Notes: a model not told the origin generated them from the sequence alone. Numbered from the stretch's first letter, positions 16,386 through 25,377 are shown. The stretch is 64,000 nucleotides of DNA from JAGOQQ01 sp031973235 (GCA_031973235.1 DALYDM010000001.1:1-64000); one strand, 5' to 3'. Translations and numbers: made by a program.

Positions 16386-17246
16386 TTACATTATCTTTCT
16401 AATTTTTCCTAACGATTCAGAAATCAGCCCTTTGATTTCAAGTAGGGAAATAATTGCATTTGCACTTGGTGCTGACATTTCCGACTGTGCAATAAGCTCA
16501 TCTCGCGAAAGTGGTTCATCAAGAAGTGAAAGAAGTTTCTTTTCATCCGGACTTGCATCTTCGAGTTCGGAAAATGTTTGCTGTGTTGGCACGAGTGGAT
16601 CAATGAGTCCAAATGCATTCAATATATCTTCCGCACAGGTGATAGGCGTAGCGCCAAGTTTGATAAATTTGTTCGTACCTTTTGATGTCTCAGAAAATAT
16701 TGATCCCGGCACTGCAAATACATCACGATTGTAATCCACTGCCATACGTGCAGTGATGAGTGTGCCGGATTTCTCCTCAGCTTCGATGAGTATGACTGCT
16801 TGAGAAATTCCTGCCATGATTCTGTTTCGCTGTGGAAAGCTCCATAGTGTTGCTCGAAAATCAGGTTCAAACTCAGAAATAAGACAACCACCTTTTCGCA
16901 CTATCAAATCTGCAAGTCCGCGATTTGCCGAGGGATAAAGCACTTTATCATCAAGTCCAGAACCTGGTATTGCGATTGTAGGAAGCCCTACTTCCATTGC
17001 AACCTTGTGAGCAATACTGTCTATGCCGAGTGCGAGTCCGGATACAATACATATAGGATACCCTTTGAGTCCGCGAATTATCTTTTCGCACGCGTCTTTG
17101 CCGTAGCTCGTGTGTTTTCGTGAGCCAACAACTGATACATATATATAGTCTTTTGGTGGGAGTTCGCCTCGAATATATAAATGGTCGGGAATTTGAGGAA
17201 TTTCAAGAAGTGATTGAGGAAATTCATCGTGATGAAGAATACGCAT
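16386..17246 (-). CDS. dprA: DNA-processing protein DprA (Smf)
   Basis: DprA loads RecA on incoming single-stranded DNA during natural transformation. The Rossmann core shows SVVGSRKHTSYGKDA, CIVSGLALGIDSIAH, PGSGLDDKVLYPSANR and SFPQRNRIMAG, all typical. A C-terminal winged-helix-like segment (about 225-286, LLSLLDEPLSRDELIAQS) is present. No comE/comF genes are adjacent, but dprA in a small genome suggests DNA uptake or recombination use. The 151-bp spacer to topA shows nothing recognisable. Confidence 0.92.
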   Translation of the reverse strand: MRILHHDEFPQSLLEIPQIPDHLYIRGELPPKDYIYVSVVGSRKHTSYGKDACEKIIRGLKGYPICIVSGLALGIDSIAHKVAMEVGLPTIAIPGSGLDDKVLYPSANRGLADLIVRKGGCLISEFEPDFRATLWSFPQRNRIMAGISQAVILIEAEEKSGTLITARMAVDYNRDVFAVPGSIFSETSKGTNKFIKLGATPITCAEDILNAFGLIDPLVPTQQTFSELEDASPDEKKLLSLLDEPLSRDELIAQSEMSAPSANAIISLLEIKGLISESLGKIRKIM

Positions 17247-17377
17247 ATTTTAAGTGTATGACTCAAGTTTAAAAACAGAAAGTGGAAAGTTGATTAAAAT
17301 TATTGTTGCTTTGAAAACAAGTATGAATTTGCTACTATTGTTCTATTGCTAGTTACTAACTCCTAGCGCATACTTCC

Positions 17378-18643
17378 ATGTTGGACATAAAATTCATTCG
17401 AGAAAATAAAGAGATTATTGAAGCAGGTGCACAAAAAAAGCGCATGTCATTTGATGTTGCGAAGCTTATTGAAGTAGACGACAAACGAATGGGTCTTTTG
17501 AAAACTGTCGAAAATCTTCGTTTTGAGCAAAACAAAGCGTCGGTAGATCTTGGAGGTACTCTCACACCAGAAGCACGCGCAGCCTTAATTTCTGAAATGT
17601 CTGATCTTAAGGAAGATTTGAAAAAACTCGAAGAAGATCTTCGTGAGGTCATGCATGAATGGCAAGCGCTCATGCTTCAAGTTCCAAATGTTCCTGATAT
17701 TTCTGTCCCAGAAGGTGAAAGTGATGAAGACAATCAAGAAGTGAAAACATGGGGAGAGAAGCCAGAATTTTCATTTGAACCAAAAGATCATGTTGAACTC
17801 ATGACCGCACTAAAGATGGTGGACTTCGAACGTGGTACAAAAGTACACGGATTTCGCGGATATTTCTTGATGGGTGAAGGTGCACGTCTTTCAATGGCAA
17901 TTTGGAATTACGCGATGGATTTTTGGTCACAAAAAGGATTCACTCCAATTCTTCCTCCAATTCTTGATCGACGAGAAGCGTTTATGGGTTCAGGGTATCT
18001 TCCACAAGGAGAAGAAGATTTGTACGAAACTCAAGATGGAGATTTTTTTGCTGGGACTGCTGAAGTTCCAATCATGGCATATCATTCAGATGAAGTAATG
18101 CCACTTTCTGATTTACCAAAAAAGTATCTTGGATTTTCTCCTTGCTATCGACGTGAAGCAGGAAGTCATTCAAAAGATGTCAAAGGTCTCATTCGCGTCC
18201 ACGAATTCTACAAGCTCGAGCAAGTGGTACTTTGCGAAGCATCACATACTGAAAGCGTGAAGCTCCATGAAGAAATAAACAGAAACACAGAGGAGTTTAT
18301 TGAAAGTCTCGGTATTCCATATCATACAGTGGTGAACTGTGGTGGCGACCTCGGACTTGGACAGGTGAAAAAATACGATATAGAACTCTGGGTTCCAAAG
18401 GAAGGAAAGTATCGAGAAATTTCATCTGCGTCATATTTCCACGATTTCCAAACTCGTCGAAGTGGTATTCGCTACAAAGATGAAGAAGGAAAAATGCGTT
18501 TTGCTCACTCACTCAATTGTACAGCCATTCCAACACCGCGAATTCTTGTGTCATTAGTTGAGAATTTCCAAAAGGAAGATGGTTCAATAGTAATTCCAGA
18601 AGTACTTCGTCCATATATGGGAGGAAAAGATTTGATTAAGTAA
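17378..18643 (+). CDS. serS: Seryl-tRNA synthetase
   Basis: A class II synthetase that charges tRNA-Ser. The N-terminal long coiled-coil arm (about 25-105) is followed by the catalytic domain with motif 2 (CYRREAGSHSKDVKGLIRVH) and motif 3 near the end (NCTAIPTPRILVSLVENFQ). At 421 aa it is full-length. The start codon is the first in frame with the conserved MLDIKFIREN opening. The 130-bp leader shows no T-box. Confidence 0.97.
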   Translation: MLDIKFIRENKEIIEAGAQKKRMSFDVAKLIEVDDKRMGLLKTVENLRFEQNKASVDLGGTLTPEARAALISEMSDLKEDLKKLEEDLREVMHEWQALMLQVPNVPDISVPEGESDEDNQEVKTWGEKPEFSFEPKDHVELMTALKMVDFERGTKVHGFRGYFLMGEGARLSMAIWNYAMDFWSQKGFTPILPPILDRREAFMGSGYLPQGEEDLYETQDGDFFAGTAEVPIMAYHSDEVMPLSDLPKKYLGFSPCYRREAGSHSKDVKGLIRVHEFYKLEQVVLCEASHTESVKLHEEINRNTEEFIESLGIPYHTVVNCGGDLGLGQVKKYDIELWVPKEGKYREISSASYFHDFQTRRSGIRYKDEEGKMRFAHSLNCTAIPTPRILVSLVENFQKEDGSIVIPEVLRPYMGGKDLIK

Positions 18644-18709
18644 TTTCCATATTTGCTAGTATTGTTTTTGTGTCAGAAGTATACATTAAAAAATTAGTAG
18701 CTCATTTAT

Positions 18710-19600
18710 ATGCCTCCACAAGGAAGAAGACTTATGCGGGACGATCTTCGTCCGTCACATATCGTCCAAAGAAAACGCAAAAAAGCAAAGCGTGTGGCAC
18801 TTGTTATTTCTTTGCTCGTGTGTCTTCTTGTGGGATCAATGGTATACATTTCCAGGCTTCAATCTCTCAAGATTTCTTCAGTAGAAGTTGTGGGAAATAA
18901 AGTTATAGATTCAGATGAAGTCAACGATATTGTCACCAAGACGTTGTCCGGAAATTATTTGTTCGTCTTCCCAAAAAACAATTTTCTAATTTATCCAAAC
19001 AGAGAATTGCTTAATGTACTTGAAACAACATTTCCACGTGCAGAGTACATCACAACAAGTTTGGAAAATCAGAAACTAATTATAGAAATGAAAGAACGCG
19101 GAGGAAGGTTTTTGTGGTGCGGAGAAATCCCTACAGAAACACCAACCGAAGAAGAATGTTACTTTACTGATGGTAGAGGTTATATTTTTGATAAATCGCC
19201 GTATTTTTCTGACAATGTGTATTTGAAAATATATGGAATAAGAGAATCAGGCAGTGAATCAATTGTCGGAAGTAAAATATTGTCTGAAGAAGCATTTTTG
19301 AAAGTAGTAAATCTTCGCGCAGTACTCTATGAAAAAGGCGTACAATCCACCAGACTTTTTTTGAAACCAGACGGAGATTATGAATTTTATTTGGCGCACT
19401 CTTCTGATGAAGGAGTAACACGACCAAAGATTCTTTTTTCAAAAAATAGTGATTTTCTCACTATTGCCAACAATCTTATTTCAGCGCTTGAAAATGAACC
19501 ACTCAAAACAGATTTCAAAGAAAAGTATTCTTCGCTACTGTATCTTGATGCACGATTTGATAACAAAGTATTTTTTAAATTCAAAGAAACATCTCAATAA
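18710..19600 (+). CDS. ftsQ: Cell-division protein FtsQ/DivIB-like
   Basis: A basic cytoplasmic tail (1-27), one membrane helix (about 28-47) and an extracytoplasmic POTRA domain beginning LKISSVEVVGNKVIDSDEV (about 53-120), then a beta domain. This is the FtsQ/DivIB architecture of the divisome. Two Cys (CGE and EECYF) may form a disulfide. Similarity is in layout and the POTRA opening, not in a long conserved motif. It lies away from the main mraZ-ftsI cluster, between serS and dus. Confidence 0.75.
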   Translation: MPPQGRRLMRDDLRPSHIVQRKRKKAKRVALVISLLVCLLVGSMVYISRLQSLKISSVEVVGNKVIDSDEVNDIVTKTLSGNYLFVFPKNNFLIYPNRELLNVLETTFPRAEYITTSLENQKLIIEMKERGGRFLWCGEIPTETPTEEECYFTDGRGYIFDKSPYFSDNVYLKIYGIRESGSESIVGSKILSEEAFLKVVNLRAVLYEKGVQSTRLFLKPDGDYEFYLAHSSDEGVTRPKILFSKNSDFLTIANNLISALENEPLKTDFKEKYSSLLYLDARFDNKVFFKFKETSQ

Positions 19601-19605
19601 TATTC

Positions 19606-20691
19606 ATGTCTAATTTTTGGAAACAACTACCAAAACCATTTTTTGCACTTGCACCGATGGCCGATGTCACAGACGCGGCTTTTCGACAAATCATCTGTAA
19701 ATATTCTCGGCATGGACAAGAGGGTGGTGGCCCGGATGTGGTGTGGACAGAGTTTGTATCTGCGGATGGGCTAGTGTCACGTGGGCGAGAAGCGCTGATG
19801 AAAGATTTGATGTTTTCAGAAAATGAGAGACCAATTGTGGTACAACTTTTTTCTTCAAAGCCAGAAAATATGAAAGAAGCATCTCGAATATGTGCCGAGC
19901 TTGGATTTGATGGAATAGATATCAATATGGGTTGCCCAGATCGTGCCATTGAGAAACAAGGTTGCGGTTCGGCGATGATCAAGACTCCTGAAGTTGCAGT
20001 GAAAATTATTCAAGCAGCAAAAGATGGCATTGCTCTCGCAGGAAAAGATATTCCTGTGTCAGTGAAAACTCGTATTGGATACAATACAAATGAAATAGAT
20101 ACGTGGATTCCACTTTTACTTAAGCAAAATATTTCAGCACTCACGATTCACGCACGAACGAGGAAGGAGATGTCAAAAGTTCCTGCACGATGGGAACATA
20201 TTAAAGAGGTAGTTGATATCAGAAATAAACTCGGTGTTGATACGGTGATTCTAGGCAATGGTGATGTGACTGATATTGGTGACGGACTTAAGAAAGCAAA
20301 AGAATCTGGTTGTGATGGTGTGATGATTGGACGAGCACTTTTCGGGAATCCATGGCTGTTTGATAGAAATAAAAGTGTGGTATCAAAGCCATCATCGTGG
20401 CATAGATTTATAACTTGGTTGCTACCAAAAGAATTGGCCAAGAAAATCGTGGGAGACAAACGTTATACTCAAATGGATGTCCCAATTCATGAAAGACTAA
20501 ATGTTCTTGTGGAGCATTCCGAGCTTTTCGAAGAACTGCTTGGTGATGTGAAGCACTTTGCGATAATGAAAAAGCATTTCAAGGCGTATGTGCATGGATT
20601 TCGTGGATCAAAAGAACTTCGAGTCAAATTGATGGAAGAGGGGAATACTGCCAGTGCAGTAAGGGGAATTGTGGAAAATGCAAAGGTTTAG
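19606..20691 (+). CDS. dus: tRNA-dihydrouridine synthase
   Basis: An FMN enzyme that reduces uridines in the tRNA D-loop. The TIM barrel starts FFALAPMADVTDAAFRQI. The catalytic Cys is in DINMGCPDRAIEKQGCGSAM; VKTRIGY, LTIHARTRKEM and ILGNGDV...GCDGVMIGRAL give the remaining FMN and substrate residues. At 361 aa it is a little long, with an insert around WHRFITWLLPKELAKK before the C-terminal helical domain. It starts 5 nt after ftsQ and is probably co-transcribed. Confidence 0.92.
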   Translation: MSNFWKQLPKPFFALAPMADVTDAAFRQIICKYSRHGQEGGGPDVVWTEFVSADGLVSRGREALMKDLMFSENERPIVVQLFSSKPENMKEASRICAELGFDGIDINMGCPDRAIEKQGCGSAMIKTPEVAVKIIQAAKDGIALAGKDIPVSVKTRIGYNTNEIDTWIPLLLKQNISALTIHARTRKEMSKVPARWEHIKEVVDIRNKLGVDTVILGNGDVTDIGDGLKKAKESGCDGVMIGRALFGNPWLFDRNKSVVSKPSSWHRFITWLLPKELAKKIVGDKRYTQMDVPIHERLNVLVEHSELFEELLGDVKHFAIMKKHFKAYVHGFRGSKELRVKLMEEGNTASAVRGIVENAKV

Positions 20692-20709
20692 ATTTTAAAT
20701 AATTTTTTT

Positions 20710-20820
20710 AATCCTCCGCATTTGGAACACGTATATTTGCCTGCTGGCAAATTACTATGCTCGGCTCGTCAGCCTTGCGCAATGTTCCAAATGCGGAGGA
20801 TTCTGGTTTTTGGAAAACCA
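20710..20820 (+). repeat. Palindromic element R3
   Basis: Perfect 20-bp ends AATCCTCCGCATTTGGAACA (20710-20729) and its reverse complement (20783-20802) enclose the core ACTATGCTCGGCTCGTCAGC then CTTGCGCAATGTT. It is followed, as in R2, by CTGGTTTTTGGAAA and CCA. It is the shortest and cleanest of the three copies. Confidence 0.85.
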
Positions 20821-20858
20821 CAAATAAATTTAATCTTTCGTTTTGGAACACTTATATA

Positions 20859-20886
20859 TTGTACTCAACGTTGAGCATGGTATACA
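20859..20886 (+). promoter_or_regulatory. Promoter with palindromic operator, acidic-peptide gene
   Basis: TTGTAC (20859-20864), 16-bp spacer, extended -10 TG-G-TATACA (20881-20886). The spacer holds the 12-bp palindrome CTCAACGTTGAG (20864-20875), well placed for a repressor. Confidence 0.55.
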
Positions 20887-20951
20887 TTTGTGCGTTAGTG
20901 TGTTATGGTTAACCTGTTGGTCGCTTTTTTAAATTTTAAATTCAAACTACT

Positions 20952-21116
20952 ATGAACAATGACGATACAATCATCAAGACTGATGAAGCAACTGTAGAAG
21001 TACAAGCTACAGAAGAAGCGACAGTAAAAGCTGAAGAAGTTGCTGCAGAAGAAGCTGAAATGGCTTCTGAGGAAGCTACTACTGAAGGAGCAGAAGGGGA
21101 AGTTGAAGCTGAATAA
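20952..21116 (+). CDS. Acidic Glu/Ala-rich peptide, 54 aa
   Basis: The frame MNNDDTIIKTDEATVEVQ... continues as repeats of E/A/T (EEAT, KAEEVAAEEAE, EGAEGEVEAE). There are about 20 Glu or Asp, no aromatic residues and no Cys. It should be disordered or one acidic helix. A clear promoter precedes it and a strong terminator (21124) follows, so it is a monocistronic, probably well-expressed unit. No homologue is recognised. A role as a charged partner of a basic protein or nucleic-acid mimic is only a guess. Confidence 0.6.
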   Translation: MNNDDTIIKTDEATVEVQATEEATVKAEEVAAEEAEMASEEATTEGAEGEVEAE

Positions 21117-21123
21117 GCTACAA

Positions 21124-21161
21124 TTCAAAAGGGCGACGGCCATGGCCGTCGCCCTTTTGAA
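21124..21161 (+). terminator. Terminator after acidic-peptide gene
   Basis: TTCAAAAGGGCGACGGC, loop CATG, then the reverse complement: a 17-bp perfect stem with flanking A and T runs. Confidence 0.85.
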
Positions 21162-21187
21162 TTTCTCATTTTCCAATATTTTCACTA

Positions 21188-21196
21188 TGCTATAAT
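21188..21196 (+). promoter_or_regulatory. Leaderless promoter of dnaX
   Basis: Extended -10 TG-C-TATAAT ends 6 nt before the ATG at 21203. Confidence 0.75.
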
Positions 21197-21202
21197 GCAC
21201 AC

Positions 21203-22240
21203 ATGTCAGAAATTTCACTCTATCGTAAATATAGACCAAAGGATTTTGGAGAGGTTGTTGGACAAGATCATGTCGTATCAGTACTACAAGGTGCACTCAA
21301 GAAAGGTGCAGTAGGACATGCGTATCTTTTTGTAGGAACACGAGGAACAGGTAAGACTTCTGTCGCACGAATTTTCTCACGCGAACTCGGATGTGCACCA
21401 GAAGATATCTACGAACTCGATGCCGCTTCAAACAATGGAGTAGAAGATATTCGTGAACTCACCGAAGGTGTGCACTCGCTACCGTTTTCTTCAAAATACA
21501 AAGTGTATATTCTCGATGAAGTACACATGCTTTCAAAGTCTGCTGCAAATGCATTTCTCAAAACTCTCGAAGAACCACCGAGGCATGTGATATTTATTCT
21601 CGCAACAACAGACCCAGAAAAACTCCCAGAGACAATCGTCTCACGCTGTCAGGTGTTTACATTCAAAAAGCCATCTGAAAATATTCTGAAAAATGTCGTG
21701 ATAGATGTGGCAAAGAAAGAAGGCATTGCACTTGAGCCTGCGGGTGCAGAAATTGTGGCTATCGCTGGAGATGGATCATTTCGTGACACACTCGGTATTT
21801 TGCAAAAGGTACTCAATTATTCTACAGACAAGAAAATTTCTGCTGATGAAATCGAGCGTGTGACAGGTGCGCCCAAGTCTACTTTGGTCAACGAATACAT
21901 TCACGGACTTATATTGCGTGATTCTGAAAAATGTTTGAAAGCAGTACAAAGTGCAAAGAATGCTCAAGTCGACATGAAGCTTTATTTGAAACTCGTAATG
22001 CATACATTTCGCCAAGGTCTTCTCGTACGATTTGCTCCAACGATGAAAAAAGAAATTGAAGAAGCACTTTCCGAAAGTGACAAAATTTTCCTTGAAGGAA
22101 TAGCAAAAGAGAAGGAGGGTGTGCTCGCCTCAAAGACTCTTGTCACCATGCTTCGTGTGTATGAAGAATTCTCCGATGCATTCATCCCCACACTTCCACT
22201 CGAAATCCTTGCACTCAAAGTTGCAAACAGAGAAGAATAA
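21203..22240 (+). CDS. dnaX: DNA polymerase III clamp-loader subunit gamma/tau, zinc-less
   Basis: The AAA+ clamp-loader ATPase. It opens SLYRKYRPKDFGEVVGQDHV, with Walker A GTRGTGKTS (about 45-53), Walker B VYILDEVHML, and SRC arginine finger in ETIVSRCQVF. The segment between Walker A and ELDAASNNGVEDIREL is shortened to ARIFSRELGCAPEDIY, so the Cys-rich zinc module found in most DnaX proteins is missing; only one Cys remains. At 345 aa it ends after domain III and lacks the tau domains that bind DnaB and the polymerase. Confidence 0.93.
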   Translation: MSEISLYRKYRPKDFGEVVGQDHVVSVLQGALKKGAVGHAYLFVGTRGTGKTSVARIFSRELGCAPEDIYELDAASNNGVEDIRELTEGVHSLPFSSKYKVYILDEVHMLSKSAANAFLKTLEEPPRHVIFILATTDPEKLPETIVSRCQVFTFKKPSENILKNVVIDVAKKEGIALEPAGAEIVAIAGDGSFRDTLGILQKVLNYSTDKKISADEIERVTGAPKSTLVNEYIHGLILRDSEKCLKAVQSAKNAQVDMKLYLKLVMHTFRQGLLVRFAPTMKKEIEEALSESDKIFLEGIAKEKEGVLASKTLVTMLRVYEEFSDAFIPTLPLEILALKVANREE

Positions 22241-22268
22241 TAAAAGCCCGTATCCTCGGGCTTTTATT
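22241..22268 (+). terminator. Terminator after dnaX
   Basis: AAAAGCCCG-TATCCT-CGGGCTTTTATTT stem and T-run. Confidence 0.85.
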
Positions 22269-22316
22269 TATGACTGGAAAAATTCCTAATTATTTGGTAT
22301 AGTTTTCACGTGTTAT

Positions 22317-22387
22317 TGGGGTATCGTCTAATGGTAGGACAGAGGCCTTTGAAGCCTTTAATCGTGGTTCGAATCCATGTACCCCAG
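22317..22387 (+). tRNA. tRNA-Gln (TTG)
   Basis: Acceptor TGGGGTA/TACCCCA, with a U-A first pair typical of tRNA-Gln. The anticodon loop CTTTGAA lies between GAGGC and GCCTT, giving TTG. The T-arm loop is TTCGAAT and the discriminator is G22387. The GatB gene at 58318 suggests it is charged indirectly through Glu-tRNA-Gln. Confidence 0.95.
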
Positions 22388-22505
22388 CAAAAATAAGAAC
22401 TTGATTAAAAACTGTGTGTTTAGAATTTTAATTATTCCAGTACGACACTTTTAAATAGTAGACATAATGCTTGTTTTGTGATATAGTATTATAACAAATT
22501 TATAC

Positions 22506-23807
22506 ATGAAAAAGAAGTTTAAATTCGATTCAATATCGTTTAGTAGTTTTCTCGCTGCAGCGGGATTTTTTATACTTTTTGAAATAATATTTTTCTATAA
22601 ACTGGTTCAAATTTTTAATGTTGAGCATTCAGGAATTGTAATTTCATATGTAATTTTATCTACCTTCTTTTTGCTTTCTCGACCAATTATCGCTCTTTTT
22701 TACAAAGACATACATAAAGGAATAGACATAGAAGGCATAGAACTTCCTAAGGTTTCTTTTATAATTGCTGCCAAGAACGAGCAAGATTCTATCTATTCAA
22801 CAATTAAAGCATGTATGGACTCAGAGTATCCGGGTTCTTTTGAGTGTATTGTTGTAGATGATGGTTCAACTGATAATACTCTCTTGGAAATGAACAGAGC
22901 TAAGGCAGATTTTTCGACTCGCTCACATCTGGTTAAGGTTATTTCATTTAAAGAAAACAAAGGAAAACGAGAGGGTATGACAGCAGGTTTTCTTGTTGCT
23001 AAAGGAGAAATTGTCGTGTTCGTTGATTCTGATAGTTTTGTTAAACCAAATGCACTCATGCATATAGTCGAACATTTTCTTGAAGATGCAACAATTGGGG
23101 CAATTTCTGGGAATACTCTTGTTGAAAACCATGACACAAATATTCTCACAAAGATGCAATCAGCTCGATATGGTATTTCTTTTGATATTTTTAAATCATG
23201 TGAAAGTGTATTCGGTGCTGTTACTTGTTGCCCAGGATGTTTTTCTGCGTATCGTTATGATGTAGTTGCAGATATTTTGGAAGATTGGCGGAATCGAACA
23301 GTATTTGGAACAAAAAGTACTTTTGGTGATGATCGAAGTCTTACAAATTTTGTACTTAAAAAGAAATGGAAGGTTCATTATTGTCGACACGCTCAAGCAA
23401 CAACAATAGTTCCAGAAACATACAGCAAGTTTATTAAGCAGCAATTGCGATGGAAAAAATCTTGGATTCGAGAAGGGCTTTTTGGTGCAGCAGCGTTTAT
23501 GTGGAGAAAACATCCACTTGCATCGATTGCATTCTATACAAATCTTATAATTCCTATTGTAGGTCCGTTTATTGTTTTGTATGGACTCTATGCAAAAATA
23601 ATTCACGGTGAATGGATTGCGACACTGCTTTTTTGTCTTAGTGTTTCAATGATGAGTCTTGCGTATGGTTTGTATCACTACGCACAAACAAAGCACAAAG
23701 ATTTCTTATACTCAATTCCGTTTACACTTTTCTATTCAGTAGTTTTAGTATGGCAAATGCCTTGGGCGATTATTAAACTTCGTGACAGTAAGTGGGGAAC
23801 TCGTTAA
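22506..23807 (+). CDS. Processive family 2 glycosyltransferase (membrane)
   Basis: Probably a polysaccharide synthase. Two N-terminal membrane helices (about 13-35, 42-62) precede a GT2 domain with VVDDGSTDNT, DSDSF (DxD), GDDRSL and the QQLRW motif typical of processive enzymes (hyaluronan, NodC, PgaC, cellulose synthase). Three or more C-terminal helices could form the export channel. The next gene is a NodB-type deacetylase, so a poly-N-acetylglucosamine-like polymer is the best guess, by analogy with pgaC/pgaB; the sugar itself cannot be read from sequence. Confidence 0.85.
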   Translation: MKKKFKFDSISFSSFLAAAGFFILFEIIFFYKLVQIFNVEHSGIVISYVILSTFFLLSRPIIALFYKDIHKGIDIEGIELPKVSFIIAAKNEQDSIYSTIKACMDSEYPGSFECIVVDDGSTDNTLLEMNRAKADFSTRSHLVKVISFKENKGKREGMTAGFLVAKGEIVVFVDSDSFVKPNALMHIVEHFLEDATIGAISGNTLVENHDTNILTKMQSARYGISFDIFKSCESVFGAVTCCPGCFSAYRYDVVADILEDWRNRTVFGTKSTFGDDRSLTNFVLKKKWKVHYCRHAQATTIVPETYSKFIKQQLRWKKSWIREGLFGAAAFMWRKHPLASIAFYTNLIIPIVGPFIVLYGLYAKIIHGEWIATLLFCLSVSMMSLAYGLYHYAQTKHKDFLYSIPFTLFYSVVLVWQMPWAIIKLRDSKWGTR

Positions 23808-23824
23808 GATTTAGGACTATTTTT

Positions 23825-25351
23825 ATGAATACAATTTTAAAATCTGTAATAATTACACTTATTGTCGTGAGTACTGGTTTGGGAATGTACTTTTTTTTCG
23901 GACAGAATGTAGCAAAAGAATTGGGTAAATATCGTATCGGGTATGTAAATTATCGTATGCCTCAAAGCCTCGAACCTAAAGATGTGAGTATGCTCCCACC
24001 TGCCTCGTATGTACCGATACTTATGTATCACGGTGTAATCAAAGTAAGTGATAATGATAATACTTCATATGGAAATTTTGTTGATGTGATGGAGTATTTA
24101 AAACGAGAGGGGTATCAAACTATATCACTTGATGAGTACAATAAGTTTCGAATGGGAAATTTTGTGCTTCCACCAAAACCAATAATAATTACTTTTGATG
24201 ATGGAAGAAAAGATAGTTATTATACAACCGATGATGTATTTAATAAACTCGGATTTAAAGCAACAATTTTTGTTGCCACTGGACCAATGGTGGATGGCAA
24301 TTCATTTTATTTAGACAAGAGCGAATTGAAGAAAATGTCCGAATCTGGTCGATGGGAAATAGAAGCGCATGGTCGGTATTCGCATAATAAAATAAAAATA
24401 AATAACTCGTCTACTTCTTCTGATTTAAATGAAGGTAGATTTCTTACATCAAAGATGTATTTAGAAAATGAACAAAGATTAGAAACTGATGAAGAATTTA
24501 TAAATAGAGTAAGAAATGACTATGTTGTTGGTAATCAAGATATAAAAAATATTATAGGTAAAGAGCCACGCTTTTTTGCAATTCCGCTTAATGACTACGG
24601 TGATTCGGATTTTGGTAATTTTCCTCAGGCGGTTGAAATAAATAACAATATTGCAAAAGAGTTATATAGCCTAGCGTTTATTCAAGGAAATGAATTTGAT
24701 GATGTGACTGTTGTATTAGAATCACCATATAATGGTGTTGATACTGATCCGATGCGTATGCGAAGACTTGAAATGAAAAATATGTCATCAACGCAACTTG
24801 ATAGCATTCTTACATCACGAATACCGTCTGAACCCGAGTTTGTACTTTCAGATATCACACTTAAACAAATTCCCAAAAAGCAAAGAATTTCGGGAGAGCT
24901 TACTACGCACGCTGAAGGATTTGAAATAAAGGCATCGGAACCAAATGGGAATGCATCATTTGAAGTAGGTGAACATTTTTGGAAGAATTATACTGTCTCA
25001 AGCACCTTTGATATTATCGAAGGTGACTCAGTCTATCTTTTTGCACGACATGAAAGTGAAAATTCATACTATGCGTGTGGTGTGTCTGGAAATACACTTT
25101 TTATAAGAAAGGTTATAAATGGTAATACTTCATACCTTGCAACTGAGCATCTTGATTTTTCGATATATGAACAAAAGAATTTATTGTTAGATTTTGATTT
25201 GGTAGGTACAGATATTTCATGTATGCTGAATAATTCAATAACGGCGATTTCAAAAGATTCTGCAATCTCAATGGGTGATTCAGGTATGATTATATGGAGT
25301 GAGTCCAGTATTGCGCATAGTATTATTCATGATTTTAGCGTAGTGAAATAG
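23825..25351 (+). CDS. Exported polysaccharide deacetylase with LamG-like C-terminus
   Basis: A signal anchor (about 5-26) is followed by a NodB domain: VPILMYHGV, then PIIITFDDGRKDSYYTTDDV (metal and base Asp) and EIEAHGRYSHNKI. The His pair is spaced by four residues, against the usual three, so metal binding needs checking. From about 385 a beta-rich domain follows (FWKNYTVSSTFDI...), similar in layout to concanavalin/LamG-type sugar-binding modules. I start at ATG 23825, because the longer frame overlaps the end of the glycosyltransferase gene. It likely modifies the polymer made by that enzyme. Confidence 0.8.
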   Translation: MNTILKSVIITLIVVSTGLGMYFFFGQNVAKELGKYRIGYVNYRMPQSLEPKDVSMLPPASYVPILMYHGVIKVSDNDNTSYGNFVDVMEYLKREGYQTISLDEYNKFRMGNFVLPPKPIIITFDDGRKDSYYTTDDVFNKLGFKATIFVATGPMVDGNSFYLDKSELKKMSESGRWEIEAHGRYSHNKIKINNSSTSSDLNEGRFLTSKMYLENEQRLETDEEFINRVRNDYVVGNQDIKNIIGKEPRFFAIPLNDYGDSDFGNFPQAVEINNNIAKELYSLAFIQGNEFDDVTVVLESPYNGVDTDPMRMRRLEMKNMSSTQLDSILTSRIPSEPEFVLSDITLKQIPKKQRISGELTTHAEGFEIKASEPNGNASFEVGEHFWKNYTVSSTFDIIEGDSVYLFARHESENSYYACGVSGNTLFIRKVINGNTSYLATEHLDFSIYEQKNLLLDFDLVGTDISCMLNNSITAISKDSAISMGDSGMIIWSESSIAHSIIHDFSVVK

Positions 25352-25377
25352 TGGGAAATATATAGTACACTATAGGC

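Noticed and set aside
17247..17377. T-box leader before serS
   Set aside because: No specifier hairpin, T-box sequence or terminator was found in the 130-bp leader.
10609..20802. Integron attC sites for elements R1-R3
   Set aside because: The terminal sequences do not fit the RYYYAAC/GTTRRRY core sites and there is no integrase in the window.
20895..21296. 133-codon minus-strand frame over the acidic peptide
   Set aside because: It is the complement of the Glu/Ala repeat and crosses the terminator and the dnaX start.
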